Shown: positions 52,216 to 64,000 of the stretch, in pieces
How the letters are laid out: each line of letters starts with the position of its first letter
Numbering within the stretch: the first letter of the stretch is position 1
From: Protonemura montana
Taxonomy: Eukaryota > Arthropoda > Insecta > Plecoptera > Nemouridae
Direction: 5' to 3'
DNA length: 64,000 bases
Assembly: GCA_947568835.1 (NCBI GenBank)
Contig: OX387602.1
Span: forward strand, 17,287,021-17,351,020
Made by a program: the position numbers and the translations under genes
The notes under the pieces: generated by a model
Database searches by the model: none
Told to the model about the DNA's origin: nothing
What the model saw: only the letters and a program-made list of their open reading frames with translations

Positions 52216-54977
52216 GCGACGTGGCAATTGCGACGCTGGGTGCGCCCCAAAACCCATGGCCCCGCGTCGCCGAAAGCACGCGCGCCGAAAATCCCGTGTG
52301 AAAAACAGCCGCCTAATGAGCTGCCCAGACAAACTCGAAGTGACTGGCAATTGCGTAGTGGTGGCGTGGGGTGGGTGGCCGTGAGACCCGACGGAGGGGC
52401 GCAAGTCGGCTTTCGTGGCCCTGGCTTGGCGCCCGGTCGGAACTTGATGAAATTGCTCGTCGCGCGCGCGCCTATCTTGGTCGCGTTGGGCTTTGTATCG
52501 CGATGATGATAACAGAAGGAAACTTTGAACCGTTCTCGAAACAGAACCTTTCTGAGCCGACGGATAATAAAACGAGAGATCTTTCCCTTTGGGAACAAGC
52601 TCACAGTCGATAAAGAAAAAGAAACTGATTTACTCTCCACTTTGTTGGTTCGCTTTTTGTGAGGATCACGGCACCTCCATGCTGAGCGAATGAGCCCCGA
52701 TCCAAGAAACTCGTGAAAATGCAAACGGCTTTCGAAGTAGCATTTATACTCGAGTAGTTATGAATTAAATATGCATACCCTGTCTTTATTAACGAAATAA
52801 TGTTTCAATTAATTTAACTTAAAGCGATTCCATGATCACATATTCAATGTTCGCAGTTAAATTTTATACGTGTTGAGAATTGGAAGTGCGCCCATGCAGC
52901 ATAGCGTTGCTTGCTACGATTCAGTTGTGTTGCAATTTGCAGGGGAATTGTTCTGCATTCGTATGATTACATTCCGCCGTGTCTTTGAATGTAGCGAAAC
53001 ATGCAGCCTTTTCACCGCTTCTCACTTGACTTATGAATGCTTGTCAATGGGGCCCAATGCTGTCGGCGCCCCCCCCCCCCCCCGTCCTATTTCCCTGCCA
53101 ACGCTGCCAACGTCGAGTACGTAGCCACCCCCTGCGAACATCACCCCGTTAGCGATTTTATTGCATCGCAAACCTGGGGTTAACGGCGGTGTAATGCGAA
53201 TTTTTATTATGTTTGTGTGCGCCGATACAATGAAACCAAACCAAACCAAATACAGCATAAAATACATTTTTACGCGTCTCATATCATAGCACAAGGCCAA
53301 CTGAATTCATAAATAAATCGTGTGGCAAAATGTCTTTGGGAAAGTTCTCCACAAAGTCAAAGTTTCGTTTTAAGCTGGGTGATTTTCGAGTTTAGAAAGC
53401 AGTAAAGCTTCGCTACCTTAGCAAGGTGTATTTAAATAATTATGCGCGTTATAGTATCCGTCGACTGATGAGAGGGGTGCAGTGTTGCGACGCGCTAATT
53501 AACGAGCCACTCCTTGTTTGCAGTGAGCCCTTTATACAGCTTTCTTCTTCTCTCCCGAAGAGTCGCGTCCGGGATGTCGACTGCGAGCCAGGGTCACCAC
53601 GTAGACAGATTACAGGCGCAAGCTTACTCTTTCTCCCACCTCTAATCACGATCCGGTCAGGTCGATAATTTCTCGGTATCCCTCATCCCAACTCTATCAA
53701 ACTCATCAACGGAGTTACAATATTGACTAATCCCCGAATTCAATCAAATGTATTAACGGGATGTTGCGAAAGTGTTCGCCGCGCGCGGTATTTTGTTTTC
53801 AATGTTCCATTCACACATTTAAATGGTTACTTTCTAGGTTGTAGGTGTGAATTACGCGTGCTTTGGTCACTAGAAACTGTAACATAGTTCAGGCGGACAC
53901 GGACACGGTTTCTATACAGGCTTTCCTTTTGCGGCACTTGCGCTGTAGGGGTGCTCTGTCGTCAGAGTGATCAAGCATTTAATTAGATCTGTAGAGAAAC
54001 TCTTTAATGAGCGCTAAGTCACTCAAAGTAATTTAGTGCAACCCTAGAACAGCGACGCATATATTTTTGTCACTCGACTTGAGTGTACCCTCATTAGAGC
54101 TAAGACGGCTTAGCTAGAAGGCTGGGTACCTCATACCCCGTCATCAACTGCCACCTCTCGGCGGGGTGGTTAGTTTGCGCTCGAGATGTTCATGCTAATG
54201 CTTTTCACCATTTGTCAGTTTTCCTAACATCGGAGAAAAACTATGTGATACATCTCGAGGAAACTTCCTGTTGGCTGGGAAAGCTCATGGCAACGGCTCT
54301 TGCCAAGTTTCCATTTGCAGTTTGCTCAGAATGGCTTTCATTTCGTATCCTCGAAAAGTTTCCAATAATATAATCAACAAGATTTACCCTTTTCCCTTCT
54401 CTGTAGACAAACCGCGCCGGTTTTATTCCTACCAGAAGTGTAGTTTGAAGTTGGTTTAAAGAATGTGTGTTATACTGTGCTGCTGTTCCATTGCCAGCTC
54501 GTATCGTGCCGGGGACGACTTGAGTTACCTCGCCCCAAAAACAAACACCCCTTGAAATGCATTCTTCTCGTTTTACTCTCTGTGTTCATCATCCAGTTAT
54601 TCTGCCCTTGGCCGCCGCCAGCTCTTAAATGTGGAGACGTCGAAAATGGCTCGTTTTTGCTTTATGGTTATCCTCAGGGAAGACATTTCTCCGCTGCCGC
54701 TAGCCACTTAGACTGGAGTAGCTATTTACACACTCTTCCTTCGCTGTCGAGACAACCCACCCAGCTGATTGGCTCAAGTAGATGTCTCAACCCTTAATTC
54801 GAGCTTGCATTAATCTGGAACTGCAAAGTACTCTCTTTTGTTAAAGGATTTAGATAGTATTATTTTCAGCATAAGCTCAAAGGTTATTCATGCAGTATTC
54901 ATTAATCATTTTAAAAGCTCCGAAAAATATTCACAATCTTTTCATCGTGTGCTCCCAGCCCCATTTGTTGAACATTT

Positions 54978-55023
54978 AATAATAATAGTAATAATAATAA
55001 TAATAATAACAATAATAATAACA
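54978..55023. repeat. (AAT)n microsatellite
   Basis: Imperfect AAT/AAC triplet run of about 45 bases. Confidence 0.85.
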
Positions 55024-57260
55024 AGTAATTTATTCCCTACAACACATGGTGCCCAGAAGAATGCCAATAATATCCAATATATACAATACAACAATTTACA
55101 AATATGCTATTCTTGTCCTGGATTTCGCTACATGCTGGTATGCAACTTGTAACATGTGTGCATGTATCGGTAGGTGTACGTCAATTGTAGCAATGCATGC
55201 ATTTCAGAACCACATATTGCCTGCAGGGAATGTGGTTTTAATCAAATCAGATAAACAATTTGTCCCGGTATTTTGCATATATGGTTTATATTATTACTAA
55301 CTGTACTTGTTAATTGAAGTATAATTACGCGTACATACGTTTGTGTGTTCCGCTGCCATTTGCAAAACCCTATCTTGGCGCTGGAAGATGTTTCATATTG
55401 GCAAGGAGAGTGTAGACTTATTCTCCTGTGTCGTTAAACAGGTGAGGGTTCAGAGAATTTGTTAATTTTCGTCCGTTATAGTTTATGGGCTGGGTGGAGG
55501 TGCCATGTCCATTGCAACCCCAATCTGAACCAGACAATCTTTGTTCTCTTTTCAACGCACCAAGAGTGCTACACATTCGTCTTCTTTCTTTTCTGATGGA
55601 GATGGTTGGTGAGGGTGAAGCCGGGACGAGGCGTAATCCATTTACCTGTTCTGCAGTGTTCCGGCTGTTATCTCATCCCCGTGTACGCCACCTTATTTAT
55701 TACTCGTGGGACATTTCTCTTGCTTATCAACTCTTTCTGCTGAATATTACTCTTCCTACTTTGTCTTGATTTACTCCCGTCTCTCACGGTCGTACGCCCG
55801 GACCGACCCGAGCCGACACGGCCTCGTTCCTTTTCTTATCCTAACTCTTCTTATTACCCAGCATGTCTCGGCCCTTTGGATGAGATAGTTTAAGAATGTC
55901 GCGAGGAGGCCAACTCTCTCCTTGGTAGCGTCGGCTGACGCGGTGGGCGCGGACGCCGGCTACATACGGAACGCTCACCGACGCCCGACGCCGACGCCCG
56001 AGATTTACACATTGTGCTCAACATGCGGCACGTGCAAAACAGTCCCCGGGAAAATGATCCGATTAAAGAATGGAACACGTGAGCCATCCGTGAGCTTTGT
56101 ACGAATGGGGGTGCAATCTAGGAGATCGCTGGTTCACGGCACGCTCGACATTTTCCCGGCGAACTTAAGGTTCCTTCCTCGATGTGCGTACGTGAAATGT
56201 TAGTTAGCAAACATCTTCTTCAGTTAAGGGCGGATGTTAGAGGGTGAGCGGCGATGGCAAGGCACCGAAATGCTTTGTTTTTAGCAGAAGCCCACCAAGA
56301 CGAGACCGACCATCTAGGCTCAAGCGTCAGGCTCGCCGCCACGATTTATTCGTGCTGTTTGCAAGAACGCGTCGTTACTTGCGTCGACATATAAATCAGG
56401 GCGGTTGGCGTCTGGCTGTCAGCTGTTAGCGTCGCTTAGCTGAAATACAACCATTGCTCGGGGCTTTGGGCTCTGGCGGCTAGAGAGAGCGCTGCACAAC
56501 TTTCAAACTAGTGCCATGTCTCCTTTCAGATCGTAACCCTGCAATGCGATAGGCAGCCTTTTTTGTGCGGGCACTTTGACTAGGTGGCGCCCGATTAGCT
56601 GGGTGGAAATTAGAATTACAAATAGTAAGTTTTGTTTTAACAAGTGCTTCGTTATGACATTCTGTGATTAGGTTGGTTAGTCTTTCTTTGCGAGGAAAAA
56701 GCGTCGTGGTAGAGACAGACTGGGATGTTTTCTTTTGCCAGAAAATGTCGTTACAAAGAATGTAATTCTGACGACGAGGATAATGGCTGGCGAAGCAATT
56801 ACTTTAAAGATGTCGATGTTGTGAACGGAGTAATGTTTTTATATCCCTTTCCTTCAGATGTATTTGATAAATCAGCATTTTTAAAGAAGAGCTTTGCCAT
56901 CTATAAGGGGAAACGCAGTTTTCTCAAAGTGCCCTAGTTCTGGAAAGTGCGAGTGCCCGCCTTTGATTCGTAAACCGAAATCCCATAGATTTATATTTCG
57001 ACAAATAAAAAGCAACTCGCCCAGATATTCCAGGACCGTATCGTGAGGGTGGTTTATTCAGTATATAAACATGTAAATACACACGCCAAGTGGCCAGAAG
57101 TAGTAGTCGGTCTCTACTACGCCTCGAAGAAAGAGTCAATACAAAATAATGTCATAACCAGATCAAGATCTAGAGCGGGCCAATCCCTTCGTCCCACTAA
57201 GAACAGGATCTTTGCTGCTGGTTCAAGTCGTATGGGGATTTGGAAATAGGGGGCATTCTC

Positions 57261-57291
57261 GGTCGGTCGGTCGGTTGGTTGGTCGGTCGGG
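57261..57291. repeat. (GGTC/GGTT)n microsatellite
   Basis: GGTC tetranucleotide run with GGTT variants, followed by a G/T-rich stretch. Confidence 0.8.
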
Positions 57292-57786
57292 GAGGGTTGG
57301 TTGGGGGTGGATTGGGGATGGCTAACGCATCCACATCCATGCAGACCACATTTGAATTCACAAAATCTCAATCTGGATCAGGAATAACATTTTCATAGTC
57401 GATGCGGGTCGATCTTTTCTCATGCTCCCTGAACTTCGAACTCGCGACGTGGCTTTCACGCATTTATAATGGTTTCCTTGGGGAAAATGCTTCTCTCGCG
57501 ATTTTCTCTCCGTTTATTGCGAGGCCAGAAAGAATTCTCATTACCTGTTAAGTGTGTGTTTCACCTTTAACGGTTGGTAATACTGTTTTTTTTCTTGCTA
57601 GATCGACGATGCCAAGCAGATGGATGCTATATCTTTTTAGATGTAACTAAATGGCAGTAATATCTGAAATAACTTTTTCCTGCGGGAAAGTTTGGCCTGT
57701 TCATCGATGCAATGTCCAAAACTCCTTAAACTTTTGCTTGTTACCCTGTACGTTGCTAGTTCATCAATATAAATACTAACTGCAGC

Positions 57787-57988
57787 GGTTTGCTCTGCGG
57801 GTTGCATTCGGAGTTCATGCTAATTCTATCCAAAATATAAAGTGATTTCAATGTGTTCAGTTGTTTTTGAACAAATTCAATGCCTATCATTGTGTCAAAT
57901 TTACACCCAGTAACTCTAATTAATTTATCATGTTCAATGGATAGTTGCAAATTATAAACTTTTTGGAATTGCACGGCGGGATGCACCC
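57787..57988 (-). repeat. Two inverted copies of the CCCGCAGAGC box
   Basis: Inverse matches to the core of the 58.6-59.05 kb array: a good one at 57787-57813 (reads CTCCGAATGCAACCCGCAGA on the minus strand) and a degenerate one around 57968-57988. They lie on the other side of SINE copy B. Confidence 0.6.
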
Positions 57989-57997
57989 ATGGGTTGA

Positions 57998-58393
57998 GGG
58001 CCGGTGGTGGTAATTCAAATTGAAAATAATTTGCACCGGCACTTTAGTGATCTCAGAAGTTAGGCATTTCTGCGCTAGGTCAGATTTTGGATGGGTGACC
58101 ATCATACACATGACCAGTTCTGTTCGAGAGATAGGTTAAAGGGACTCGCCTTGCTTATTAACCTCTCCACGGCGTTTTTTTAGTGGAAGAGCCCTGTTCG
58201 AATTGTACCGTCCTTCGGAACGGAAATTCTCTTGAAGCTCTTTGACTTGAGTTGGCTACGTACTGGCACCGGATTTCTCCTCCTCCCTTCTAGTGTAGGC
58301 TAGGTTTATAAATATTGGTATCACCCACTCGTTTACCAGTAACACAGGGTCCGTTCTCAAATCAGTGCGTCGTTAAACATCTTTAAATAAATA
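57998..58393 (+). mobile_element. SINE copy B with 5S rRNA-like head
   Basis: Positions 58033-58100 align without gaps over 68 bases to the internal region of animal 5S rRNA, including GATCTCAGAAGTTAGGCA and GGATGGGTGACC, which hold the polymerase III A box and C box equivalents. The family body and the tail CAGTGCGTCGTTAAACA with AAATAAAT follow. It is in the MIB1 intron, opposite in orientation to copy C. Confidence 0.8.
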
Positions 58394-58592
58394 CATTTTA
58401 CCACGGATTTTAATTTTATTTGAGAAGATATGTGCATCACATGTGCATCACGCATAGACGTATTGTGCTAGTATAACAAAAAATTGTAGCCTACCAATAA
58501 TTTTGAATTTTTTACCGAGTTTTCAGCAGTGTTTGAGTTCACGAGCAATACGAAACAAATTTCAATTTTTTGGGTACCGACCAAACGTTTCG

Positions 58593-59054
58593 TAGCCCCT
58601 AAATGCAGCCCGCAGAGCAAAGTATACACGTTACAAGTACAATTTTAGTTAGAATTAGAAAAACAGTATTTTGCGTTACCCTGGAAAATTTACCATCATC
58701 GAATTAGAAATTACAGTTTCAAAAAATGTACAGATCCAGAATAAAATTCTTAGCCCCTGAATGCACCCCGCAGAGCAAACGTTTGAAAGTTGACTTTTCA
58801 GTAACAAAACCGTTACTAACATATAAATTAGCGTCACTGACAATTTTAAGCGTTGCTAGTTATCTTTCAGCATACAAATGATTTCTAAATTTGCCCCTGG
58901 ATGCAGCCCGCAGAGCAGATGTCTCAAAACCGACTTTTCTGTGACGGAACCATTACTTACATGTGAACTAGCTTTGCTTTTTACAATATGCAACCGATTT
59001 CAATATTTTGTGTCCCATAAAGTGAATTTGCCCCTGGATGCAGCCCGCAGAGCT
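58593..59054 (+). repeat. Tandem array of about 140-bp units with a conserved 27-bp box
   Basis: Four direct copies of a box close to TTGCCCCTGGATGCAGCCCG plus CAGAGCA, at 58593-58621, 58751-58779, 58891-58918 and 59028-59054, spaced 158, 140 and 137 bp. The sequence between boxes is only partly conserved (GACTTTTCWGTRACRRAACC recurs in the units after boxes 2 and 3). The box is thus better preserved than the rest of the unit. Confidence 0.85.
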
Positions 59055-59298
59055 TGCCACACTTTTATGTTCACTTTTCCGCCTGTGATTTTTGTTCGAG
59101 TTATTTTATTGGCAGTGAGTCGCGCTTGCAGCAGTGAAATCCGATCGAATTCAAGTGACAGTGAAAGCCAGTTTCCATTTTTTAAGGTCACTGAAGTTAA
59201 GCAACATTGATGTGTGATGTTTGTGTTGATAGCTTAGGTGCTATTCTTGCTGAACATTTCCAATACCTGAAAAAGCTAGCAAAGGCAAGAACCGTCTT

Positions 59299-59740
59299 AA
59301 TTAATTGATTAGTGGGATTTAACGGCGCACTGGTTTGACAACTGGTCCTGCGGCACTGGTCAAATGGATTCGGGGATTGAGTGGATGATTCTGGGGATTA
59401 TGATGAACTTAACCTAGCCTAGAAGAGTGGAGGGGAAACTCGGTGCTTGCACGTAGCCTACTCCTGTCGAAAGGCACCAAGGGGACCACCGGCTTGACAT
59501 CCCTTCCGAAAGACGGCACAACGCGAACAACAGGATTCCTCCACGAATCCATACTGTCGAGAGATTGATAAGCCAGGTGAATGAAGTTCCTATACTAACT
59601 TAAATTTCTCCCGAACAGAAATGGTCATGTGTATGGTGGTCACCCATTCAATACCTGACTCCGCGCAGTGTTGCTTTACTTCGGTGACCTTATGAGAACC
59701 GGTGTTTCTAATACGCTAAACCGCTAGAACCATCTTCTGC
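59299..59740 (-). mobile_element. SINE copy C with well-preserved 5S rRNA-like head
   Basis: On the minus strand the head (59705-59638) reads ACACCGGTTCTCATAAGGTC, then ACCGAAGTAAAGCAACACTG and TATTGAATGGGTGACC. It aligns without gaps over 68 bases to 5S rRNA and is clearly closer than copy B. The body matches copies A and B, and the 3' end is AGTGCGCCGTTAAATCCCAC followed by TAATCAATTAATT. This is the most complete of the three copies, about 440 bp. Confidence 0.85.
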
Positions 59741-61323
59741 TTTGCAGAATTAACTTGAAAGTTAAGACAGCTTTGCTCTCACCGGCTTAACCGAACGGAT
59801 TAACGCGTGGAGAGACAAATCTTGCGGCTTTCTCCGCGTAGATTGAATGAATCTGACTCGATTGCAATCAGTGAACGCCGGACGCGACCCTGTTACCATT
59901 CTATCCAGCAATTCGCATGCACACGCATTCGCATGCCTTTCAACGTTCGGTCAAATTGGTGATGAGATTATATGGGACATTGACGGCCGTTCTGTTAGCT
60001 TGGTCCGGCTCGCTCCTGTGCCGTGGGTAAATTTGTGCAGAGCTCTACCCAATTGATGTTCATTGTATAGAGCTAAGTGGCTTTAAACCAATGGCCCAAT
60101 ATCATAGACATAGCGATCCTAATCTAGCATATAAATTTGAATGGGTTTTTGAATAGGATTAGGTAAGCTGGATCAGGCATTAGGCTTTTCGTGAGTTATG
60201 TTTAGTCATAAAATTGTTAAATAATCGACTTTATTTCTCGGTTTATTGATCACTGGAATTAATTTCGACTCGCCGCGTTTGGTGCGCTTTTAGAAGAGGT
60301 AGGACGGGGTGAATATTTTCTGGATTACGATTATAACCACGTGAAAGTATAGATTTCCCTGCATTGCTATTAACGCTTTGCCAAAGCAGGAAAATCGATC
60401 GTAAATTTCCCTGCTTTTCTAGATATATTACATACATTTTGCTCTCTCTCTCTCTCTCTTTTCTGTAACCGTTTTAAGTACTGACCATGGCTTTTCTCAT
60501 TTATTCAGTTTATGCTTTAATGTAAAATTAAAAAATTGCTCACTTGCGCTGAAAAAATGAAAAAGAAAAAAATGTTTTATCTATCATTACAATATTCCCT
60601 ACCTCAGCTGCCTGCCACTGCCGGCCCAAAGCAACGGCTTTATTTTTCTTACTCTTTGTCTTTTATTCTCCATGTTGGCTGAAATAATTTGAAATTCAAA
60701 TGTAATATCATTTATACATCCATTTGGTTAAAGAATGAATATATCTTGCCTTCCTTATTTATCCATGACTTTCGCATAAACTCTTTATTGCCTTTTTAAT
60801 AGTCATTTCAGTAGCTTTCCGAAAGCCCAGCCCAAAAGCGCATTTTAGTATCGCCTTTACTATTTTGTATTCGGAAGCAGATTTAATCTTGCGCTCAGGC
60901 TACGATATACCTACACATTGCGGGACTCGCTGCTTTTAAAATTATTTAAAAAAAATAAAATCCTGTCCCCCCACCCCTTTTCCCTAGAAATTGGTGATTG
61001 GGCTGTATTCATCACGAAGATGACGATGCCTTTTCATTTTCTCTCTCAACCCGAATAATAAAAGGCTCCAACTAAGCTGCTCAATGCAAAAAGAAGAAAA
61101 AAAAAAAAATGCAATTTCATATTACAGAAAAATTTCCTCGGTTGGTCTTTTTTATGAAAATGTATTCATAATGTCATGTTGGTTCTTTACTCCCTTGATA
61201 CTAACCCCCCTTGGGGGGACAGGCAGAGGCCCAATTAACGCCTTTCCTTCATCCCCCCACCCCGCGTCACGTCATATTTCACCGACGCTCTGTCATGACA
61301 AGAGCTCGCAAGACCTGCCTATT

Positions 61324-61356
61324 GCCTTGCCTTGCCTTGCCTTGCCTTGCCTTGCC
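61324..61356. repeat. (CCTTG)n minisatellite
   Basis: Six tandem copies of the pentamer GCCTT/CCTTG. Confidence 0.85.
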
Positions 61357-61571
61357 CCATCCTTGCCTAGCCAGCCCACTCTGTGACAAGCTGCAGCGGA
61401 AGTACACAGTAAAACGCCTAGCAATTCTTACCACCGGGTTTATAAATATAAATAACTCACTCTCTTTTTCATCGTTCATACATCGCGCGGTCGTGCAGTG
61501 TGGATAATATACCATGCTACTTTCTATCCTCTCTATTATGCACTACAATATCTTATTTCCCGCCACAACAA

Positions 61572-61592
61572 GGGGGGGGGGGGGGGGGGGGG
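61572..61592 (+). repeat. Poly-G tract (21 bases)
   Basis: Uninterrupted G run, potentially able to form a G-quadruplex and likely to be miscounted in sequencing. Confidence 0.85.
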
Positions 61593-64000
61593 TCCACACA
61601 AAATTGCCCCACGCAAATTACGTTTTCGAGGATTTTATGGGAAGTTAGAGGCGATGCGTATGACGTTCCATTACCATACTATTTGCGGATCAATCTAATA
61701 CAACGCTTTCCACCTTTACGCACTTGACGGCTTTTGCGCCTCACTTTGCATTTGGTGCAATGGCGTTATTTCCGTATAACTCATCTAACTCGTGGCGATG
61801 ACACGATGGCTTGGTAAGGCGCTTGTGGTAATGGTTCAATCTATGTTTACATATATAACGCGACAGTGATTTACCAATCAGCAATCTAATCAGCAGTAAT
61901 ATTAGCAATATTGTCAGCAATCAGCAGTTTATCAATACATTCCTGAAAAATGTTTCTAATGCATCTTCTTTCACAGGATGAAATATTTTATGGGGATGCC
62001 TTATAACCTTCGTGTAGAACGAGGATGACACAAATTATGGATGCAATATTGTCATTTTGTTTTTAGGAAAAAAACCGCTTTCGTACAAATGTGGGTAGCT
62101 AAATTGTGCATCTTGTTCTTCTGGTAGAAACAGGTATAGACCACATACCGTTCCTGTATAATGAATTTCTTGAAATAACAGGATTCGTAGGGTTGACTGA
62201 GATTGCATATATTGCATAGCGTTTTCAAATCTATACACTATTTTAAACACGTGGTGTGCCTGTAAATTTAATGCATAATATTAAGAATTCTCCGCTTAAA
62301 CCTCTCGAGGAATCGGAGTGGCAAGTCCTACAATTTCACCAATCCGCAAAGCTTGATCCAGATATCCGATCGCTGGGGAATGAAACGAAATGATTTTAGG
62401 GTGCAACTGCGACCTCTGCCACACTGTGAAACGGATTAAAAAAATGGCATCGGAAAAGTTTTTTTTTTTTTTTTACTCTTTTCCCCTTACAAGTCGTTTA
62501 TCAGCTGCATTAATCGGGGTACCCTCTCAAGGGCATTGTTCTTCCGGGAAAACAATAGACCCGTTCGGGTGGTGGGCCCCGTTTTGACAGCGTGGACCCC
62601 CTGGTTTATTGGTGGCGGAAAATGTAGAGGTGCAGATGCGACGTTGCTGACGCCGACGCCGAGAGGAGACTAGCGACGCCGCCGTTGCATTGTACAAGGC
62701 GATACCAGCTTGATGTGAAAGAAACCGGAGGCATTTTATCGCACATGATTAATGGTGTCGCTCGCGATAGAAAAACGCTTAGACACAAAGTTTGATGTAT
62801 TTATATTGGCTCGCAATTTATCGTTAATATTATTATTAAATATTGAAGGATGCGTTGCGAAAAATAGTTAAATTGATGAGCGGGTCTCTTTTTTTTGTGC
62901 GTTTGCCCGGTGGTGGAGGGGTATTTTTTTTTTAGAATTTTTCGGAAAAATGACTAGTTGCTTTTGGAAAAAAGAGAAATGCGTATAAAAGATCGCGTAT
63001 AGCGCTGTGACCGCTATCTTAATTTCCACTCTGATATCAAATGCAGGGGATACATGATTTGCCCTTCCCATGTACCGGGAATGATTTGAAACCTGTGTAT
63101 TCTACTCGGTTGTTTACACTCTGCAAGCTGTATTACAAAGCAAACACAATATAAACGTATGCAAAAACAAATCTCCGTGCTATGAATTAGTACAAACAGG
63201 TAGTATGATGATAAATTTATACATTAGCTATCAAGTCCCACCCACCCACTCACACACACGCATGCAATTTTTTTGCTCGGAGGCGTCACGTTTCTTGTGC
63301 AAACACATCACAAAATTCCCCCTTCCACAGTGAAAATTGTTATTATGACATCTGTTATATGGGAACCACTCTGAAAAGCACGCTAAACCAAACATGAAAC
63401 GCACGACTAACTGGTGTTGGTAGTGTTTGTCCCTGCCGCCGTGGCCGTGGCTGTTTCATGCGTGGGTGTTGTCCGAACATCATCAACAGACGCCCGGGGT
63501 GTCTAGGCTCTGAAATAATCACACGGCTGCTGCCGGCTGGAGGCTAACTCTGCAGGTTTCAGCCACCCCTTTGATGCTATAAGGGCTCAAACTTCGAGTT
63601 TAGAGGGAGATTACTTAATTATGATTGCTAATGGATATAACATGCACTTTGGGACACAAGATAGTGTACGTATAGGTGATTTAAGAGGCGGTTTAGGGCG
63701 CTAGGAACTTGTGTATTTGGACTTATGTGAAGCCAGGTACGTGTAGGTCTATCGACTTCTTGAGTGAAATTGGATGAATGTTTAGCTTGGTTTTAAATTT
63801 ATTTGGTTCTGCTACTTTTATATCTCTGAGATTTCATGATCTTAGTGCATTTGATGGATAGGCTTTCCTTATGGCTCAAAGTTCACCTGCACGACCTACA
63901 GTGCAGTTCGGATTCACTGCGAAATATTAATAATATATGCATCACCTTCAGTGAGAAAATCTAGTCAGTATTGAATTCTTGCTGCTAAATTTAGTTATAG

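Larger units (their letters stand above)
48419..57780 (+). other. MIB1 intron 8 or flank, left part; no exon found
   Basis: A GTCAGT donor at 48419 opens a stretch in which I find no further ankyrin or RING exon of MIB1 and no other convincing gene. It includes an AAT microsatellite (about 54978-55023), a 15-base C run (53069-53083) and a GC-rich block at about 52.05-52.5 kb. The block has overlapping chance ORFs on both strands and a 28-bp palindrome. If MIB1 continues, this is an unusually long intron compared with the 0.1-2 kb introns seen elsewhere in the window. Confidence 0.5.
59741..64000. other. Right end of the window, no gene recognised
   Basis: No exon of MIB1 or any other gene is supported to the right edge. 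Simple repeats only: (CT)n at about 60440-60460, (CCTTG)n at 61324-61356, a 21-base G run at 61572-61592 and a T run near 62460. Confidence 0.5.

Noticed and set aside
52116-52724. 202-codon minus-strand ORF overlapping a 123-codon plus-strand ORF
   Set aside because: Both are Ala/Pro/Gly/Arg-rich, match no family I know and arise from GC-rich DNA in a MIB1 intron. Overlapping long frames on both strands are typical of composition, not coding.
58878-59210. 110-codon plus-strand ORF
   Set aside because: It is made from units 3-4 of the tandem array and its ends follow the repeat, not a gene.

Overview
This is animal nuclear DNA. Every recognisable gene is split by short GT-AG introns, the proteins are animal orthologues (MIB1, CABLES, HADHA, NFS1, La/SSB, YJU2), and the spacers hold LINE, SINE and MITE debris. 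Base composition, intron sizes and the tail of the dispersed SINE (GGTTTAACGACGCAC type) suggest an invertebrate, most likely an arthropod and possibly a chelicerate or crustacean. The species cannot be named from the sequence alone.

Layout, left to right. 562-4175 (-): eight exons of a DPP4-family type II membrane peptidase, running off the left edge and missing its first exon. 4.2-13.7 kb: spacer with one decayed LINE 3' end (about 6.57-7.48 kb, +) and one long LINE reverse transcriptase copy (8.8-10.64 kb, -). 13757-16596 (-): complete ten-exon SLC5-type sodium/solute symporter. 18726-21545 (-): La autoantigen homologue. 22273-24237 (+): NFS1 cysteine desulfurase. 25379-26179 (-): atypical Rab-like GTPase. 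26579-30274 (+): HADHA, trifunctional enzyme alpha. 31786-32153 (-): a single coding exon resembling the ciliary protein CFAP107. 33645-35402 (+): a CNDP2-like M20 dipeptidase homologue that has lost most of its catalytic residues. 36206-41341 (-): CABLES, whose first intron contains the complete splicing-factor gene YJU2 (39308-40853, +). 41554-48418 (+): the first eight exons of MIB1. From 48419 to the right edge is intron or flank of MIB1 with repeats and no convincing exon.

I assembled coding exons by hand from splice consensus and reading phase. SLC5, La, NFS1, Rab-like, HADHA, CNDP-like, CABLES and YJU2 each give an uninterrupted frame of a length normal for the family (618, 431, 456, 208, 764, 470, 524 and 350 aa). 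Three gene pairs start head to head (La/NFS1, Rab-like/HADHA, CABLES/MIB1), so shared promoters are likely. The loci do not form one pathway. They are a housekeeping-rich block: mitochondrial Fe-S and fatty-acid metabolism, RNA maturation, Notch-ligand ubiquitination and a cyclin-like CDK adaptor.

The most notable observations are the intact but apparently catalytically dead CNDP paralogue, three copies of a SINE with a 5S-rRNA-like head, a tandem array at 58.6-59.05 kb with a strongly conserved 'ATGCAGCCCGCAGAGC' core, a hAT-type MITE with target-site duplication and GATTCC-rich arms, and the YJU2-in-CABLES nesting.
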